A stretch of 64,000 bases of DNA from Neobacillus mesonae (GCF_001636315.1 NZ_KV440949.1:460203-524202); one strand, 5' to 3'; positions 24,955 through 34,226 are shown, counted from the first letter of the stretch. Notes: generated from the sequence alone by a model not told the origin. Program-made: numbers and translations.

Positions 24955-24966
24955 AAAGAGGTCAGC

Positions 24967-25545
24967 CTATTTAACCGGTACTGAAATCGTAAATGCAATA
25001 TTATCATGTTTAAGATCAAATTTGTCTGCTTTAATTTTCAAGTCACTCTTTAGCTTTAGCTGCTGCATATTGATGTAGACAAGTTCATCATTTGGCCTGA
25101 TGATAACTCCTTTTGGGAGCTTATAATTTTCGCTGATAAACTTTAAGACATTGGATATCGGCAGCGGTAAATCGCCGAGTGACATCGCCTTTGCCGTTAA
25201 CACCAAGTCCCCATTCTTGAGCGCCTTTGGTTTAAAGGTTAACTTCATATTTAATTCTTCGCTAAAAACGGGAATCTTTCCGTATAATTCGACTTCATCA
25301 GCCAATAACACCCTGTATTGGATTGGGGAATCAGCAGCCTCTTCCTCCAAATAATGGTTAATAAGTTTATTTAAATCATGTTTATTTGATTTCACATGAA
25401 AGGAAACATGTTCCCCCGCTTGGCGTTTTACGATCTTTTGCTCAACATCTTCATATGACCTCGTAACAAGTGATAAAAGTATAATTGCGAACAAAATATT
25501 GATTCCTATGAGTACCAGAAATCCTATTTTCCATTTATTTCTCAT
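24967..25545 (-). CDS. ypmS: YpmS-family membrane-anchored protein
   Basis: 192 aa. One N-terminal membrane helix (IGFLVLIGINILFAIILLSLV), then an extracytoplasmic domain with PIQYRVLLADEVELYGKIPVF and KLPKGVIIRPNDELVYI, typical of YpmS/DUF2140. Follows ypmR by 7 bases, as in B. subtilis. Function unknown; envelope-linked. Confidence 0.88.
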   Translation of the reverse strand: MRNKWKIGFLVLIGINILFAIILLSLVTRSYEDVEQKIVKRQAGEHVSFHVKSNKHDLNKLINHYLEEEAADSPIQYRVLLADEVELYGKIPVFSEELNMKLTFKPKALKNGDLVLTAKAMSLGDLPLPISNVLKFISENYKLPKGVIIRPNDELVYINMQQLKLKSDLKIKADKFDLKHDNIAFTISVPVK

Positions 25546-25552
25546 ACAAATA

Positions 25553-26377
25553 CTAATTCCCCTCTGTACTTACCATTAATGCCCGCTTTTCAAGATCAGG
25601 AATGACTCGTTCACCTAAGGTCTCGTTCAGCCTTTGGGCGATAAGTTGATAACCCTTGTCGTTTGGATGAAAATGATCCTTATACAATAAATCATCCCTA
25701 TTGTTCAAAAATAAATCATCAATTCCGACAAAGTAAGCGTTAGGATAATTGACGACTACAGATTGCCCCGTCTTGTTCCACTCGGAAACAATTTCGTCCA
25801 TTTCTTTAATATCGGAAAACCATTTTGAGAATGGATTGTACATACCTACTAAAACAATCGATGCATTGGGGTTCTCTTTAACGATGGTCTTCATAATTTC
25901 AATCAAGTGGTCCCGGTATGTTTCTTTTTCCGTCATAAAGTCTCCGTACTTTAAATTAGTAAAATGCTCCCGTACTACCTTCATGATATCATTGCCACCA
26001 ATCGTTAAAATAATTAGATCTGCTTTTTGTAAAACTGGCTTCAATTCCGGAGATTGTAATCTTTTTAACAGCTGTTTTGTACGATTGCCTTTTACACCAT
26101 AATTAAAGAAATCAACTTGGTTAACCCCTTTATCTTTTTCAAGCATCGATTCTAGATACGGCAAGTAACCGCCTTGCCCCGTACTGTCACCAACACCTTG
26201 AGTTAAGGAATCACCGGCGGATAACACGGTTAAATTTCGTGGCGAAAAATCTGAAGGAATGGGTGCAAAAGCTTGAACCGCTGTCTTCTTTTCTGGATGC
26301 AATGCCAATTGGTCCGTTTCGCTGCATGAGGTTAGTAATAACGCCGAGAGAAATAGAGGGGTGAAAAATTTTTTCAC
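25553..26377 (-). CDS. ypmR: SGNH/GDSL hydrolase lipoprotein YpmR
   Basis: About 274 aa from GTG 26377 (AAGGTGA 5 bases upstream). Lipoprotein signal with LLTSC. SGNH blocks: I GDSLTQGVGD (Ser nucleophile), GGND (block III), and DHFHPNDKGY with the Asp-x-x-His pair (block V). Secreted, membrane-tethered esterase or lipase-like enzyme of unknown substrate. Co-transcribed with ypmS. Confidence 0.9.
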   Translation of the reverse strand: MKKFFTPLFLSALLLTSCSETDQLALHPEKKTAVQAFAPIPSDFSPRNLTVLSAGDSLTQGVGDSTGQGGYLPYLESMLEKDKGVNQVDFFNYGVKGNRTKQLLKRLQSPELKPVLQKADLIILTIGGNDIMKVVREHFTNLKYGDFMTEKETYRDHLIEIMKTIVKENPNASIVLVGMYNPFSKWFSDIKEMDEIVSEWNKTGQSVVVNYPNAYFVGIDDLFLNNRDDLLYKDHFHPNDKGYQLIAQRLNETLGERVIPDLEKRALMVSTEGN

Positions 26378-26512
26378 TGTATTCACCTTCCCTTCTAAAC
26401 TATCTTTATCCCGCTTTAACGTGCAGTATGTGCATTACTTTAATGCTAAACTTAATTAGGGAAGCTATTCGTAAATATGCAGCTGCCCGTAAAAGCCCGA
26501 TTTGTTCAACTA

Positions 26513-26549
26513 ATAATCATTGGGAGATGAAAAGAACCCCAATGATTAT
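26513..26549. repeat. 12-bp inverted repeat before ypmR
   Basis: ATAATCATTGGG and CCCAATGATTAT with a 13-base loop, no T tract on either side. It lies 136 bases upstream of the ypmR start. Purpose unknown. Confidence 0.6.
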
Positions 26550-26616
26550 AGTTTCACTTTATTATAACACGACAACTTTCATTCAAAACACTTCTGTACT
26601 ATATCCTATTCTTGGC

Positions 26617-26646
26617 AAAAAAAATAGACCCGTGTAATGGTCTATT
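26617..26646 (-). terminator. terminator of the SCO gene
   Basis: AATAGACC/GGGTCTATT-type stem with T8 on the minus strand, overlapping the stop codon. Confidence 0.75.
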
Positions 26647-27220
26647 GTAATGTTTTAATATCACTAATAATTTCTTCAAACGGTACATCTTTAAACCCGC
26701 TGTAGTTTTTTCGAATATGTCCATCTTGGTCCACTAGGTAAATAAAGGTTTGGTGGATGACTTGGTTACCTTCCTGCGGCTTTTTCACCAACGTTTTGAA
26801 ATTCTTAGTTGCGAATTTCTCAATAAAGTCTTGGGAATACCCGGTTAAAAAATTCCAATTGTTAAAATCAGCTCCAAATGACTTGGCATATTTTGTCAGC
26901 ACATCAGGCGAATCGACGGTTGGATCGACACTGAAGGAGACAAATTCCACGTTTTTCAATCCTTCATCCTTAACCATCTTTTGCAACTTTGCCATATTTG
27001 AAGTCATCGGTGGGCAAACATCCGCACAGCTTGTAAAAATAAAATCCGATATCCAAACTTTACCTTTTAAATCCTTTAAACCAAGAGGCTTATTTGCTTG
27101 CGTCGTTGCCGTAAAGTCCTGAATCGGCCAATCAACACCATTCTTGATATCCTTCTTTCCACAGGCAGACAATAGCAATACTGCTGCCAGCAAACATATA
27201 GCGGCTAATCTCATCTTCAT
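26642..27220 (-). CDS. ypmQ: SCO1/SenC family protein (BsSco/YpmQ)
   Basis: About 192 aa from ATG 27220, after TAGGTGAT. Lipoprotein signal (LLLSACGKK). Thioredoxin-like domain with the copper motif FTSCADVCPPMTSNM (CxxxC) and the distal His in VIHQTFIYLVDQDG. Delivers copper or reduces thiols for the CuA site of cytochrome c oxidase, outside the membrane. Upstream of ypmR as in B. subtilis. Confidence 0.92.
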   Translation of the reverse strand: MKMRLAAICLLAAVLLLSACGKKDIKNGVDWPIQDFTATTQANKPLGLKDLKGKVWISDFIFTSCADVCPPMTSNMAKLQKMVKDEGLKNVEFVSFSVDPTVDSPDVLTKYAKSFGADFNNWNFLTGYSQDFIEKFATKNFKTLVKKPQEGNQVIHQTFIYLVDQDGHIRKNYSGFKDVPFEEIISDIKTLQ

Positions 27221-27305
27221 CATATCACCTACAAAATTCATCTTATGTATCCGTGACTAGTTTATCAAAGAATAGCATAAGAAGAAAGAAAAAGACTTGA
27301 TCCCC

Positions 27306-28934
27306 TTATTCTCCGCCCTCCCATAAGGGAATATGGATTTTAAATGTAGTCCCTTCACCTTTTATACTTAATACCTCCACTCTTCCCTTCAGCCGCTCGA
27401 CAAGCTGGTAGCAGACCATCATTCCTATTCCGGTTCCTTTTTCCTTTAAGGAGTAAAATGCTGTTCCAAGCCGTTGGACTTCTTCGAATGACATACCAAC
27501 ACCGGTATCGTTAATCTCAAACACTCCGTAATGAGGGGTTTTATAAACCTTAAGAGTCAATAGACCTCCGCCTCGCATGGATTCAATCCCGTTCTTAACA
27601 ATATTGATCAGCACCTGTTTTAATTCACTCTCATTCCCTTTGACAAAGATATCTAGTTCAATTTGCTTCTCAAGGCTGATATTTTTTGACATCAAGGCAA
27701 AGGTATTCATTAAATCCATGACATTTGATGCCAGTGTACCTGCATTCACTTTCGTAATCTCCTCAAGGTCAGGTTTTGCAAGAGATAAATAGTCATTGAT
27801 AATCATTTCGGCCCGGTTCAATTCCTCTATCATTAAATTAATATAGGTCTTTTCCTCCGATGTTAAATGATCCTTGGCATAAAACAGCTGCAAAAATCCC
27901 CTTACCACTGTCATCGGATTTCTGATTTCATGGGCCACGGATGCTGCCAGCTGACCGATCGCATTCATCTTTTCAGCACGCTGTAATTCCTTTTGCAGCC
28001 TCGACTTTTCAATAACTTTCTCCATCTCACCGATGGCTTCTTCAAATGAACGGCTGCCGCAAAGATCTGAAGGATGGCTGCCAAACTCTTTGTATGTATC
28101 TGAAAGCCGGTCGAAAAGAATGGACAGCTGACTTGTCATATGATTAAATTTTTCCCCAATTTGGCCGAGGTCTGATTCATCCGATATTTGCAGCTTCATG
28201 CTAAAATCCCCTGCACTCACTGCATTAATTCCCGAGATAATTTCTTGCACCGGTTCAAAAACCTTTTTGAGACCCCACCTCATGATCAAATAGACAAATG
28301 CGGTAATCAGAATTAGAGCCACAAGCAAAAAAGTTCCTGTTTTCTTTTTAAAGGCTTCGACTTTTGCTGCATCTACATTTACGACAAAAACCGCAATCTG
28401 TTTACCATTGTTATCTTCAATCGGCTTAAACGCTGTCACCCATGTTCCCTCAGCATCATGATATATTCGGCTGCTAGTGAGTCCCTTTTCTTTAACTGAA
28501 CGATTAAAGGCTGCAAGAAATTCCTTTCCAGCGAAATAAGTACTGAAGCTGTCTAAAGTACCTTTTCCATCTTTTCTTGACATAGTTATAAAGGAAAGTT
28601 CATTACCCTTTATTTTCTTAGCAATCACAATATAGCCATCAAAATATTTTGAATTCTTTTCTAAAAGGTCTACAATTAATTCATTTAATTTAATTGCTGC
28701 CGGAGCATCTTCATCATGCTGTTTAATTACCTCTTGAACCAAACTGGAAGGAATGGAATCTTTCCAAAGCACGGCAATTCCTTTTGCCCGTTCAATCAAC
28801 TGCTCCTCCATTTGGTTGGATTGAAAGAAAAAAACCATTCCTGCTGTTGAAACAACTACCAAAAATGTAATCATAAAAGAAAATAATAATACCTTTCGAT
28901 AGAGCGGCAGTTCTTTCACCTTGTCCTTGGTCAT
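27306..28934 (-). CDS. orphan membrane sensor histidine kinase (sporulation-kinase-like)
   Basis: 542 aa: TM1 (about 15-36), a ~160-residue extracytoplasmic sensor with a dCACHE/PAS-like look (GYIVIAKK, WVTAFKPIEDNNGKQIAVFVV), TM2 (about 200-220), HAMP, H-box SVAHEIRNPMTVVRGFLQL, N-box VKNGIESM, G1 NDTGVGMS and G2 KGTGIGMMV. The H-box closely resembles KinA-E type kinases that phosphorylate Spo0F. No response regulator is adjacent. AAAGGACCTGG precedes the ATG. Confidence 0.9.
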   Translation of the reverse strand: MTKDKVKELPLYRKVLLFSFMITFLVVVSTAGMVFFFQSNQMEEQLIERAKGIAVLWKDSIPSSLVQEVIKQHDEDAPAAIKLNELIVDLLEKNSKYFDGYIVIAKKIKGNELSFITMSRKDGKGTLDSFSTYFAGKEFLAAFNRSVKEKGLTSSRIYHDAEGTWVTAFKPIEDNNGKQIAVFVVNVDAAKVEAFKKKTGTFLLVALILITAFVYLIMRWGLKKVFEPVQEIISGINAVSAGDFSMKLQISDESDLGQIGEKFNHMTSQLSILFDRLSDTYKEFGSHPSDLCGSRSFEEAIGEMEKVIEKSRLQKELQRAEKMNAIGQLAASVAHEIRNPMTVVRGFLQLFYAKDHLTSEEKTYINLMIEELNRAEMIINDYLSLAKPDLEEITKVNAGTLASNVMDLMNTFALMSKNISLEKQIELDIFVKGNESELKQVLINIVKNGIESMRGGGLLTLKVYKTPHYGVFEINDTGVGMSFEEVQRLGTAFYSLKEKGTGIGMMVCYQLVERLKGRVEVLSIKGEGTTFKIHIPLWEGGE

Positions 28935-29141
28935 ATTCCAGGTCCTTTCAAAAGATTTTATGATATATGAAATTTCGACATTAGGACTTTAGAATCCTTT
29001 TGCGTTTACTCAAAATCGTTACTTTTTTCTTATCTCCTGAAAAAGCATGATGAAAAAACATGTTTGTAGGTGGTAAATATGATATGATGAATGAGCGTTC
29101 AGTCGTATTTATTATTTTAAACAAAATGTGAGGTGATGAAA

Positions 29142-30032
29142 ATGGAACGAATTGGTCCCATCCTAGTAATAGAAGGCCCTAATCACAGCAAGGTACCTTA
29201 TTCCCGAAGTTTATACTTGGATGGCAGTGAAAAAGTATTGTTCGACAGCGGTGCCGAGGCAAAAACACTAATGGAACTCAAGCGGGAAAAAGGAATAGAA
29301 TTAATCATCAATACCCATTATCATCCAGATCATACAACCCACAACCATCTATTCCCCGAAGTCACCAAATGGATCAATCCGATTGAATTTGAAACTTCAC
29401 GCACCGTGGATGGCGTTGCCCGTGCTAATGCCATTCATCAAGAATTGGGACCTAAGGGAGTGAAAAAGTGGAAAGACTCTCTTCCTAAAGAGCTAATTGA
29501 AAATCTTAGTCAAATTTCTGGAACATATGATTATGAAATAGAGTATCGATTTGGCGATGTAAAAGTTATCTTTTTACATACACCGGGCCATACAAGCGGT
29601 TTTACCTGCCCATACTTTCCCGAACAAGGCGTCGCTTTTGTCGGCGATTATGACATGACCTCGTTTGGACCATGGTATAACGGAACCGACGGCGATATTG
29701 ATGATTTTCTAAGCTCAGGAAAACGACTGCTGACACTTGATGCTGACACATATATAACGGGTCATCAAAAAGGCATCTTTAACAAGCAGGAATTTAAGAC
29801 GGCAATGGAACAATTCCTCTCCATTATTGACCGGCGTGACGAAATAATTGATCAATATGTCCGCCAAGGATTAACATTTGATGAGCTTACCGAAATCGGA
29901 ATCTTTTATCCAAAGAAAAACTTGAAAAATCCCTTGTTTAGAATATGGGAACGGAGCGGGATTCGCAAGCATTTGGAAAGGCTTGGCTATACAATTGGGC
30001 AAGCTTCCGCAGAGCTTGTTAAATCAAAATAG
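29142..30032 (+). CDS. MBL-fold metallo-hydrolase
   Basis: About 296 aa from ATG 29142 (GAGGTGAT just upstream). Metal motif NTHYHPDHTTHNHLF gives the HxHxDH set; further ligands are in HTPGHTSGF and GDYDMTS and TGHQKG. A winged-helix-like C-terminus with LERLGY resembles the LACTB2/RNase-Z-like group. Substrate unknown. Confidence 0.88.
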   Translation: MERIGPILVIEGPNHSKVPYSRSLYLDGSEKVLFDSGAEAKTLMELKREKGIELIINTHYHPDHTTHNHLFPEVTKWINPIEFETSRTVDGVARANAIHQELGPKGVKKWKDSLPKELIENLSQISGTYDYEIEYRFGDVKVIFLHTPGHTSGFTCPYFPEQGVAFVGDYDMTSFGPWYNGTDGDIDDFLSSGKRLLTLDADTYITGHQKGIFNKQEFKTAMEQFLSIIDRRDEIIDQYVRQGLTFDELTEIGIFYPKKNLKNPLFRIWERSGIRKHLERLGYTIGQASAELVKSK

Positions 30033-30069
30033 GATGGAGCCAACTCTTTTTTGGCCCCATCCTATTTTT
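30030..30069. terminator. bidirectional terminator
   Basis: ATAGGATGG.GCCAA and TTGGC.CCATCCTAT arms with T tracts, between convergent genes. Confidence 0.85.
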
Positions 30070-30912
30070 TTATTCATAGTAATACATTAATGCCAGTGCC
30101 CCAGCTCCGGTATGAGTGATGACAGTTGGATTCGTATAATCAATTTCTACATCTTGAAACCCGGTTAATTCAAAAATACTTTCCTTGATCTTAACCGACA
30201 GCTCGTGTGCTTCCGCATGAGCAATCCCGACTCCACGAATCGTTTTGCCCTTTACATCCTCAGCAAACTGCTTGGCCAAAAACTTTACCACTTGGGAATA
30301 GCTGCGTACCTTTGTGACCGGCGTGTACTCTGCCCCTTCAAGTGAAGCGATCGGCTTAATATTCAGCAACGAGCCGATAAAGGCCTTGCCTTTCCCAATC
30401 CGGCCGCCTTTTACTAGATTCTCTAATGTATCTACCATTATATATAATTTCGTATGATCGCGGACTGTCTCAAGCCTCTTAAGGATTTCATCCACACTTT
30501 TACCCGCGTTTGCCAATTCCGCCGCTTCTCTCACTTGAAACGAAAGCGCTTTTGAAATAAATTTCGAATCAATCACAGTCACTTTTGTGTCGGTCATCTG
30601 AGCCGCGCTTTCCGCCGAACGAACGGTGCCGCTCATTTTACCGGTCATATGAATGGAAAGTACTTCATAGCCTTCCATTCCAAGCCGGTCATATACTTCA
30701 AGAAATTCACCAACGGATGGCTGTGAGCTTTTCGGCAGCTCCTTTGAACCTTCCATTTTTTTGATAAAATCAACAGAGTTAAGCTCTACCCTGTCTAAAT
30801 ATGTTTCACCATCTATCGTAATCGCCAAAGGCACTATTTCAATTCCAAGTTTCTCTATGATTTCTTCAGGCATATCCATCGTTGAATCGGTTACAATTTT
30901 CACCTTGTTCAT
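30070..30912 (-). CDS. DegV family fatty-acid-binding protein 1
   Basis: 280 aa. The start KIVTDSTMDMPEE has the conserved TDS(T/S) acyl-phosphate contact; SQPSVGEF, HMTGKMSGT, and GRIGKGKAFIGSLLNIKPI follow. FakB-type carrier that presents fatty acids to the FakA kinase. About 42% of residues appear shared in pattern with the second DegV at 55718 by eye only. Monocistronic. Confidence 0.93.
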   Translation of the reverse strand: MNKVKIVTDSTMDMPEEIIEKLGIEIVPLAITIDGETYLDRVELNSVDFIKKMEGSKELPKSSQPSVGEFLEVYDRLGMEGYEVLSIHMTGKMSGTVRSAESAAQMTDTKVTVIDSKFISKALSFQVREAAELANAGKSVDEILKRLETVRDHTKLYIMVDTLENLVKGGRIGKGKAFIGSLLNIKPIASLEGAEYTPVTKVRSYSQVVKFLAKQFAEDVKGKTIRGVGIAHAEAHELSVKIKESIFELTGFQDVEIDYTNPTVITHTGAGALALMYYYE

Positions 30913-31027
30913 GCGTTCACATCCCTACTCTTACTCCCTTGATTATACAAGTTTCGACAAGGGATGGGAATGATTATTTTTTTAGAATAATAAAGTGAGA
31001 ATAAACTTCGAGATAGTTAGTCTAAAA

Positions 31028-31070
31028 ATAAAAATAGACCTTGATTTTCAAATTGTACAAATCAAGGTCT
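31028..31070 (-). terminator. terminator of the LPXTG gene
   Basis: AGACCTTGATTT/AAATCAAGGTCT 12-bp perfect stem, then ATTTTTATTT on the minus strand. Confidence 0.85.
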
Positions 31071-31072
31071 CA

Positions 31073-31687
31073 TTATACTTTTCTATCTATTCTTTTTCGT
31101 TTTATTTGAAAAAATTGATATATAGAACCAGTTAAAACTAGTACAATACCTGCTAGCATTATATTAAACATATTTGTGCCAGTTTCGGGGAGTTTAGGAC
31201 CGTCAACTGGCAGAGTACCACCTAAGGTGCCTTCGACATAAAACTTAAACTGAAATTCACAGCTTAAACCTTGAAATTCATTATTTAATTCAATAGGTAT
31301 ATAAATGTTGAACATTAGATCCTCATGGGAACCCTTATTTAAAAATCTCGCATTTGACTTCTTAAAATCTTTCAATTTACCCTTAAAAATCTCTCCAGAA
31401 TTGTCGGTGATAGTAAAATATAATTCATTATAAAATTTTTCAGAGCCTGTTAGAAATCTATTTGAAAATAAATATTTAAAATCTTTCGAACCATTATTTT
31501 TGACAGTCAGTTTCTTTGTGTATGTATCTCCCGGTCGACCATTTTGAATATCAAAGAAAATTTTATAAGGACTTGTTGAAATATCAATTTCTTTTACTTT
31601 TTCTTCAGCATTTGAATTTATTATAGGTGCAATTAAGCAGAGAAAAAAACTAGCGACTACAACAAAAAATGGAAATTTTTTTTGCAT
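31073..31687 (-). CDS. LPXTG-anchored surface protein of the matrix locus
   Basis: About 204 aa from ATG 31687. Signal peptide (FPFFVVVASFFLCLIAPIINSNA), a beta-rich body with GRPGDTYTKKLTVKNNGSKDFKY (similar to the TasA-type GDTVERTFDLKNVGS segment), then the sortase signal LPETG, a hydrophobic helix and KRKRIDRK. It should be covalently fixed to peptidoglycan. Its place after tasA and the shared beta-sandwich pattern suggest a wall anchor or cap for TasA-type fibres. No sortase gene is in the window. Confidence 0.85.
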   Translation of the reverse strand: MQKKFPFFVVVASFFLCLIAPIINSNAEEKVKEIDISTSPYKIFFDIQNGRPGDTYTKKLTVKNNGSKDFKYLFSNRFLTGSEKFYNELYFTITDNSGEIFKGKLKDFKKSNARFLNKGSHEDLMFNIYIPIELNNEFQGLSCEFQFKFYVEGTLGGTLPVDGPKLPETGTNMFNIMLAGIVLVLTGSIYQFFQIKRKRIDRKV

Positions 31688-31758
31688 ATGGTAATCACCC
31701 AACAGTTATATTGAAAGGTGGGCAAACAAACACCCACCTTTTAATTTTTCATAAATTT

Positions 31759-32550
31759 TTATTGGTTAGTATCTTCCCAAGCAGCTTTATCGGTTGTATC
31801 TGGATCTACAAGATCGCCTGTGCCATTAGGAGTAACTGTTTTATCTGTCAGACCTTGTTTTCCATTGCCTGTTATAGTGCCGTTTGGACCTTGTGCATTA
31901 TGACTTTTATTACCCATAACTTGACGAGCATCCAGCTTAAAGTCAACCTTGGCCACCATTCCCTGTAATTTATTTTGCGCAACATTTGTCTCAGGGAATG
32001 ATATCATAATACGGTATCTTCCATAACTTCCAGCATCAATTCCATCAGGAGATAAATTAAGCTTAGTACCTTTAAGGAATCGGGGTTGGATTTTACCCAC
32101 ATAATTACCTGCGATTGCATCTTTTAATGAAATTTTTTGTGAATTTACCAACATTGATTCCGGCACATATTGCCCATTAACGACAGTTTCATAAAAATAT
32201 GTTACAGATAATGCACTTAAGAAATCGTCGTCAGTGGCACCTGTATTTAGCGGATTCTCTACCGATACTTTAGAAAAATCCAAATATGTGTCCTCAATTG
32301 CTAGGCTACCTACATTTTTCAAATCAAATGTTCTTTCAACAGTGTCACCAGGTCGTAAGTTTGAAAGGTCAAAGTTTACAGGCCATTGTGTACCAGGATA
32401 TTTTCCTACTTCAAGATTTAATGTACCAGCCGCAAAACCATTGTGAATAGTTGCTTCGTCACTAAAGTAAGCAAATGTTCCTCCTCCGATTAATGACAGA
32501 CCTAGAGCAGCTGAAGCCATTCCTAAACCTAATTTCTTTTTAATACCCAT
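31759..32550 (-). CDS. tasA: TasA/CalY-type biofilm matrix fibre protein
   Basis: 263 aa, TasA length. SipW-type signal peptide (LGLGMASAALGLSLIGGGTFAYFSD), GFAAGTLNL, LRPGDTVERTFDLKNVGSLAIED and a TasA-like beta sandwich. The last ~45 residues are low-complexity and hydrophilic (GPNGTITGNGKQG, DPDTTDKAAWED). Exported by SipW and assembled into extracellular fibres. Follows sipW as in the tapA-sipW-tasA operon. Strong GGAGGAG before the ATG. Confidence 0.92.
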   Translation of the reverse strand: MGIKKKLGLGMASAALGLSLIGGGTFAYFSDEATIHNGFAAGTLNLEVGKYPGTQWPVNFDLSNLRPGDTVERTFDLKNVGSLAIEDTYLDFSKVSVENPLNTGATDDDFLSALSVTYFYETVVNGQYVPESMLVNSQKISLKDAIAGNYVGKIQPRFLKGTKLNLSPDGIDAGSYGRYRIMISFPETNVAQNKLQGMVAKVDFKLDARQVMGNKSHNAQGPNGTITGNGKQGLTDKTVTPNGTGDLVDPDTTDKAAWEDTNQ

Positions 32551-32638
32551 TTTTTCTCCTCCTGTTTTTTACCCCTCTTTTTGAGGTATGTAGTATATTT
32601 ATTGAACCCTTATTAGATATAAGGAGTTGCAATCTAAA

Positions 32639-33208
32639 CTAGATGGTTTCTTGTGCATCTTTTCTTTTACTTGCAGGATCAATTTCCTTTAATGCTTTGA
32701 AAATCGTAATTCCAGAATAAGCTAATAATAATAATCCAGGTAAAATCATTAGTAGGGCTGTCCCATTTTTAGACTTAGCAAAATCTAAGAAATATCCAAC
32801 ATATGGTATTGTGAAACCTGTATATTTTGCTACTACATTTTGAGCAATTACAGGATCTTGATCGGCATTATCATTGTTATCACCTTTAGTTTCATACATT
32901 ACTTGGTTATCATTCTTTATAACATCGATAATTCTATGAGTAGCCATTTGATTTTCTGCTATCAAAAAGGTGATTACATCGCCTTTATTCAAATTATTCT
33001 TATCTTCTACTGGTTTTACTGCAATTATTGACCCTGTTTTAAATGTTGGTTCCATGGAGCCTGATAAAACCGTTTTTAATTGGTAGCCTAAGAAATTAGG
33101 TTCGCCTCCAGAGGCTTTTGATGATATGACAACAAAAATCATAAAGATTAGAGTTAATGATAGAATGACAGTTATTACAGTACTAATAACTTTTTTTACT
33201 TTTTTCAT
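32639..33208 (-). CDS. sipW: signal peptidase I SipW (ER type)
   Basis: About 189 aa from ATG 33208 (GGTGGTG upstream). TM1 (STVITVILSLTLIFMIFVVIS), the nucleophile in SGSMEPTF, and His in ATHRIIDV instead of the bacterial Lys, which is the ER-type Ser/His arrangement of SipW. KGDNND and C-terminal TM (ALLMILPGLLLLAYSGITIF) are present. Processes TasA and TapA. Confidence 0.93.
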   Translation of the reverse strand: MKKVKKVISTVITVILSLTLIFMIFVVISSKASGGEPNFLGYQLKTVLSGSMEPTFKTGSIIAVKPVEDKNNLNKGDVITFLIAENQMATHRIIDVIKNDNQVMYETKGDNNDNADQDPVIAQNVVAKYTGFTIPYVGYFLDFAKSKNGTALLMILPGLLLLAYSGITIFKALKEIDPASKRKDAQETI

Positions 33209-33227
33209 ATTTACACCACCAGTTTTT

Positions 33228-34151
33228 TTAATTTTCGTTACTTTTCTTTGTTTGAATTGTTTCATCAGCTGTATCTTCTTGCTTAGTTTCTTCTGAAGAA
33301 ATTGAGTTGTCTTTTGTTTCGTTATTAATATCTGTTTTCGTATCTTCCGATGAATTTGAGTTATTTATTTTTTCAGGTTTATCCTCTGGTTTTGTTACCT
33401 GAGCAGGATTTTGACCAACTACCTCGTCGGCGTTTGTTGTTACATCAATAATTGTTCCTACAGACTCTTTTCCGGACTTATCAACTGTTGTAATTTTATA
33501 GGTATACTTTGTTTCGGGTTTTAATTTCTCGTCATCGAATTGACCATTCTTTATGTTGGTCCCAACAGGGGTTTTATCTTCATTTCGATAAACATTGACA
33601 TGACTAAAGTTTTTATTACCCTGGTTAGGATTTGACCAAGTCAGATTGATAGAATTACTCGTATGCTTTTCTTTTACTTCTCTTACTTCAGAGCAAGGGG
33701 CATTTGTATGATCGTCACAGCCGCCTTTGTTATGGCCAGGATTATCTGGATCTGTCTTTTCACCAGTATCTTCATCAGGTTTATCGGGGCCATTTCCAAT
33801 TCCCGCGTTATCCTTACAATAATTGTGCCAGTAATCAGATTTTCCATTTAATTCTTTACAAAAATCTTTAGCAGCACTAATCGTTCCGCTAATTTTCTCC
33901 ACGTCATTAAAGTAAGCACCGGTATCAGATGTTAGGTATGAACCTGTTAGAATCAGTAGATACCAAATCGCTGCAATCTTAGCTATGAATACCAGCTTTC
34001 TGCTACTTTTCTTAAATTTTCTCAATCTTGTAGATCGAATCGTACTCACTCCCTCATTCGCTCTATTTTCGAACCAGCATATGTAGTGATTAAGAACGAA
34101 GTCGGTGAATCTATTAAACTTTTCACAACAACTTCTTTGCATTGTTCTCAT
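33228..34151 (-). CDS. tapA: TapA-like fibre assembly protein with fibronectin type III domain
   Basis: Up to 307 aa. TapA-like N-terminus: basic stretch RLRKFKKSSRKL, a hydrophobic signal (LVFIAKIAAIWYLLILTGSYLTS), then GAYFNDVE and CKE...HNYCKDN. Unlike B. subtilis TapA it has an Fn3 domain (about 165-240: SINLTWSNP, VNVYRN, PETKYTYKITTVDKSG). The tail is Glu/Lys/Thr-rich. The start is unsure: the ATG 34151 overlaps a GTTCT/AGAAC dyad and has no ribosome site; GTG 34049 is possible. First gene of tapA-sipW-tasA. Confidence 0.75.
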   Translation of the reverse strand: MRTMQRSCCEKFNRFTDFVLNHYICWFENRANEGVSTIRSTRLRKFKKSSRKLVFIAKIAAIWYLLILTGSYLTSDTGAYFNDVEKISGTISAAKDFCKELNGKSDYWHNYCKDNAGIGNGPDKPDEDTGEKTDPDNPGHNKGGCDDHTNAPCSEVREVKEKHTSNSINLTWSNPNQGNKNFSHVNVYRNEDKTPVGTNIKNGQFDDEKLKPETKYTYKITTVDKSGKESVGTIIDVTTNADEVVGQNPAQVTKPEDKPEKINNSNSSEDTKTDINNETKDNSISSEETKQEDTADETIQTKKSNEN

Positions 34152-34159
34152 TTAAGAAC
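34144..34159. promoter_or_regulatory. SinR-like dyad GTTCT-N6-AGAAC
   Basis: Perfect 5-bp inverted repeat GTTCT/AGAAC near the 5' end of the tapA transcript; half-sites resemble the SinR box GTTCTYT. Confidence 0.4.
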
Positions 34160-34226
34160 TTACAAATTGAGTATAAGACAAAATAACGAACTTGGAAAAC
34201 CGCAAAAATAGGCGAACTTTCTTAAT

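Noticed and set aside
26428..26637. 69-aa plus-strand ORF before the SCO gene
   Set aside because: No ribosome site, spans the inverted repeat and the SCO terminator.
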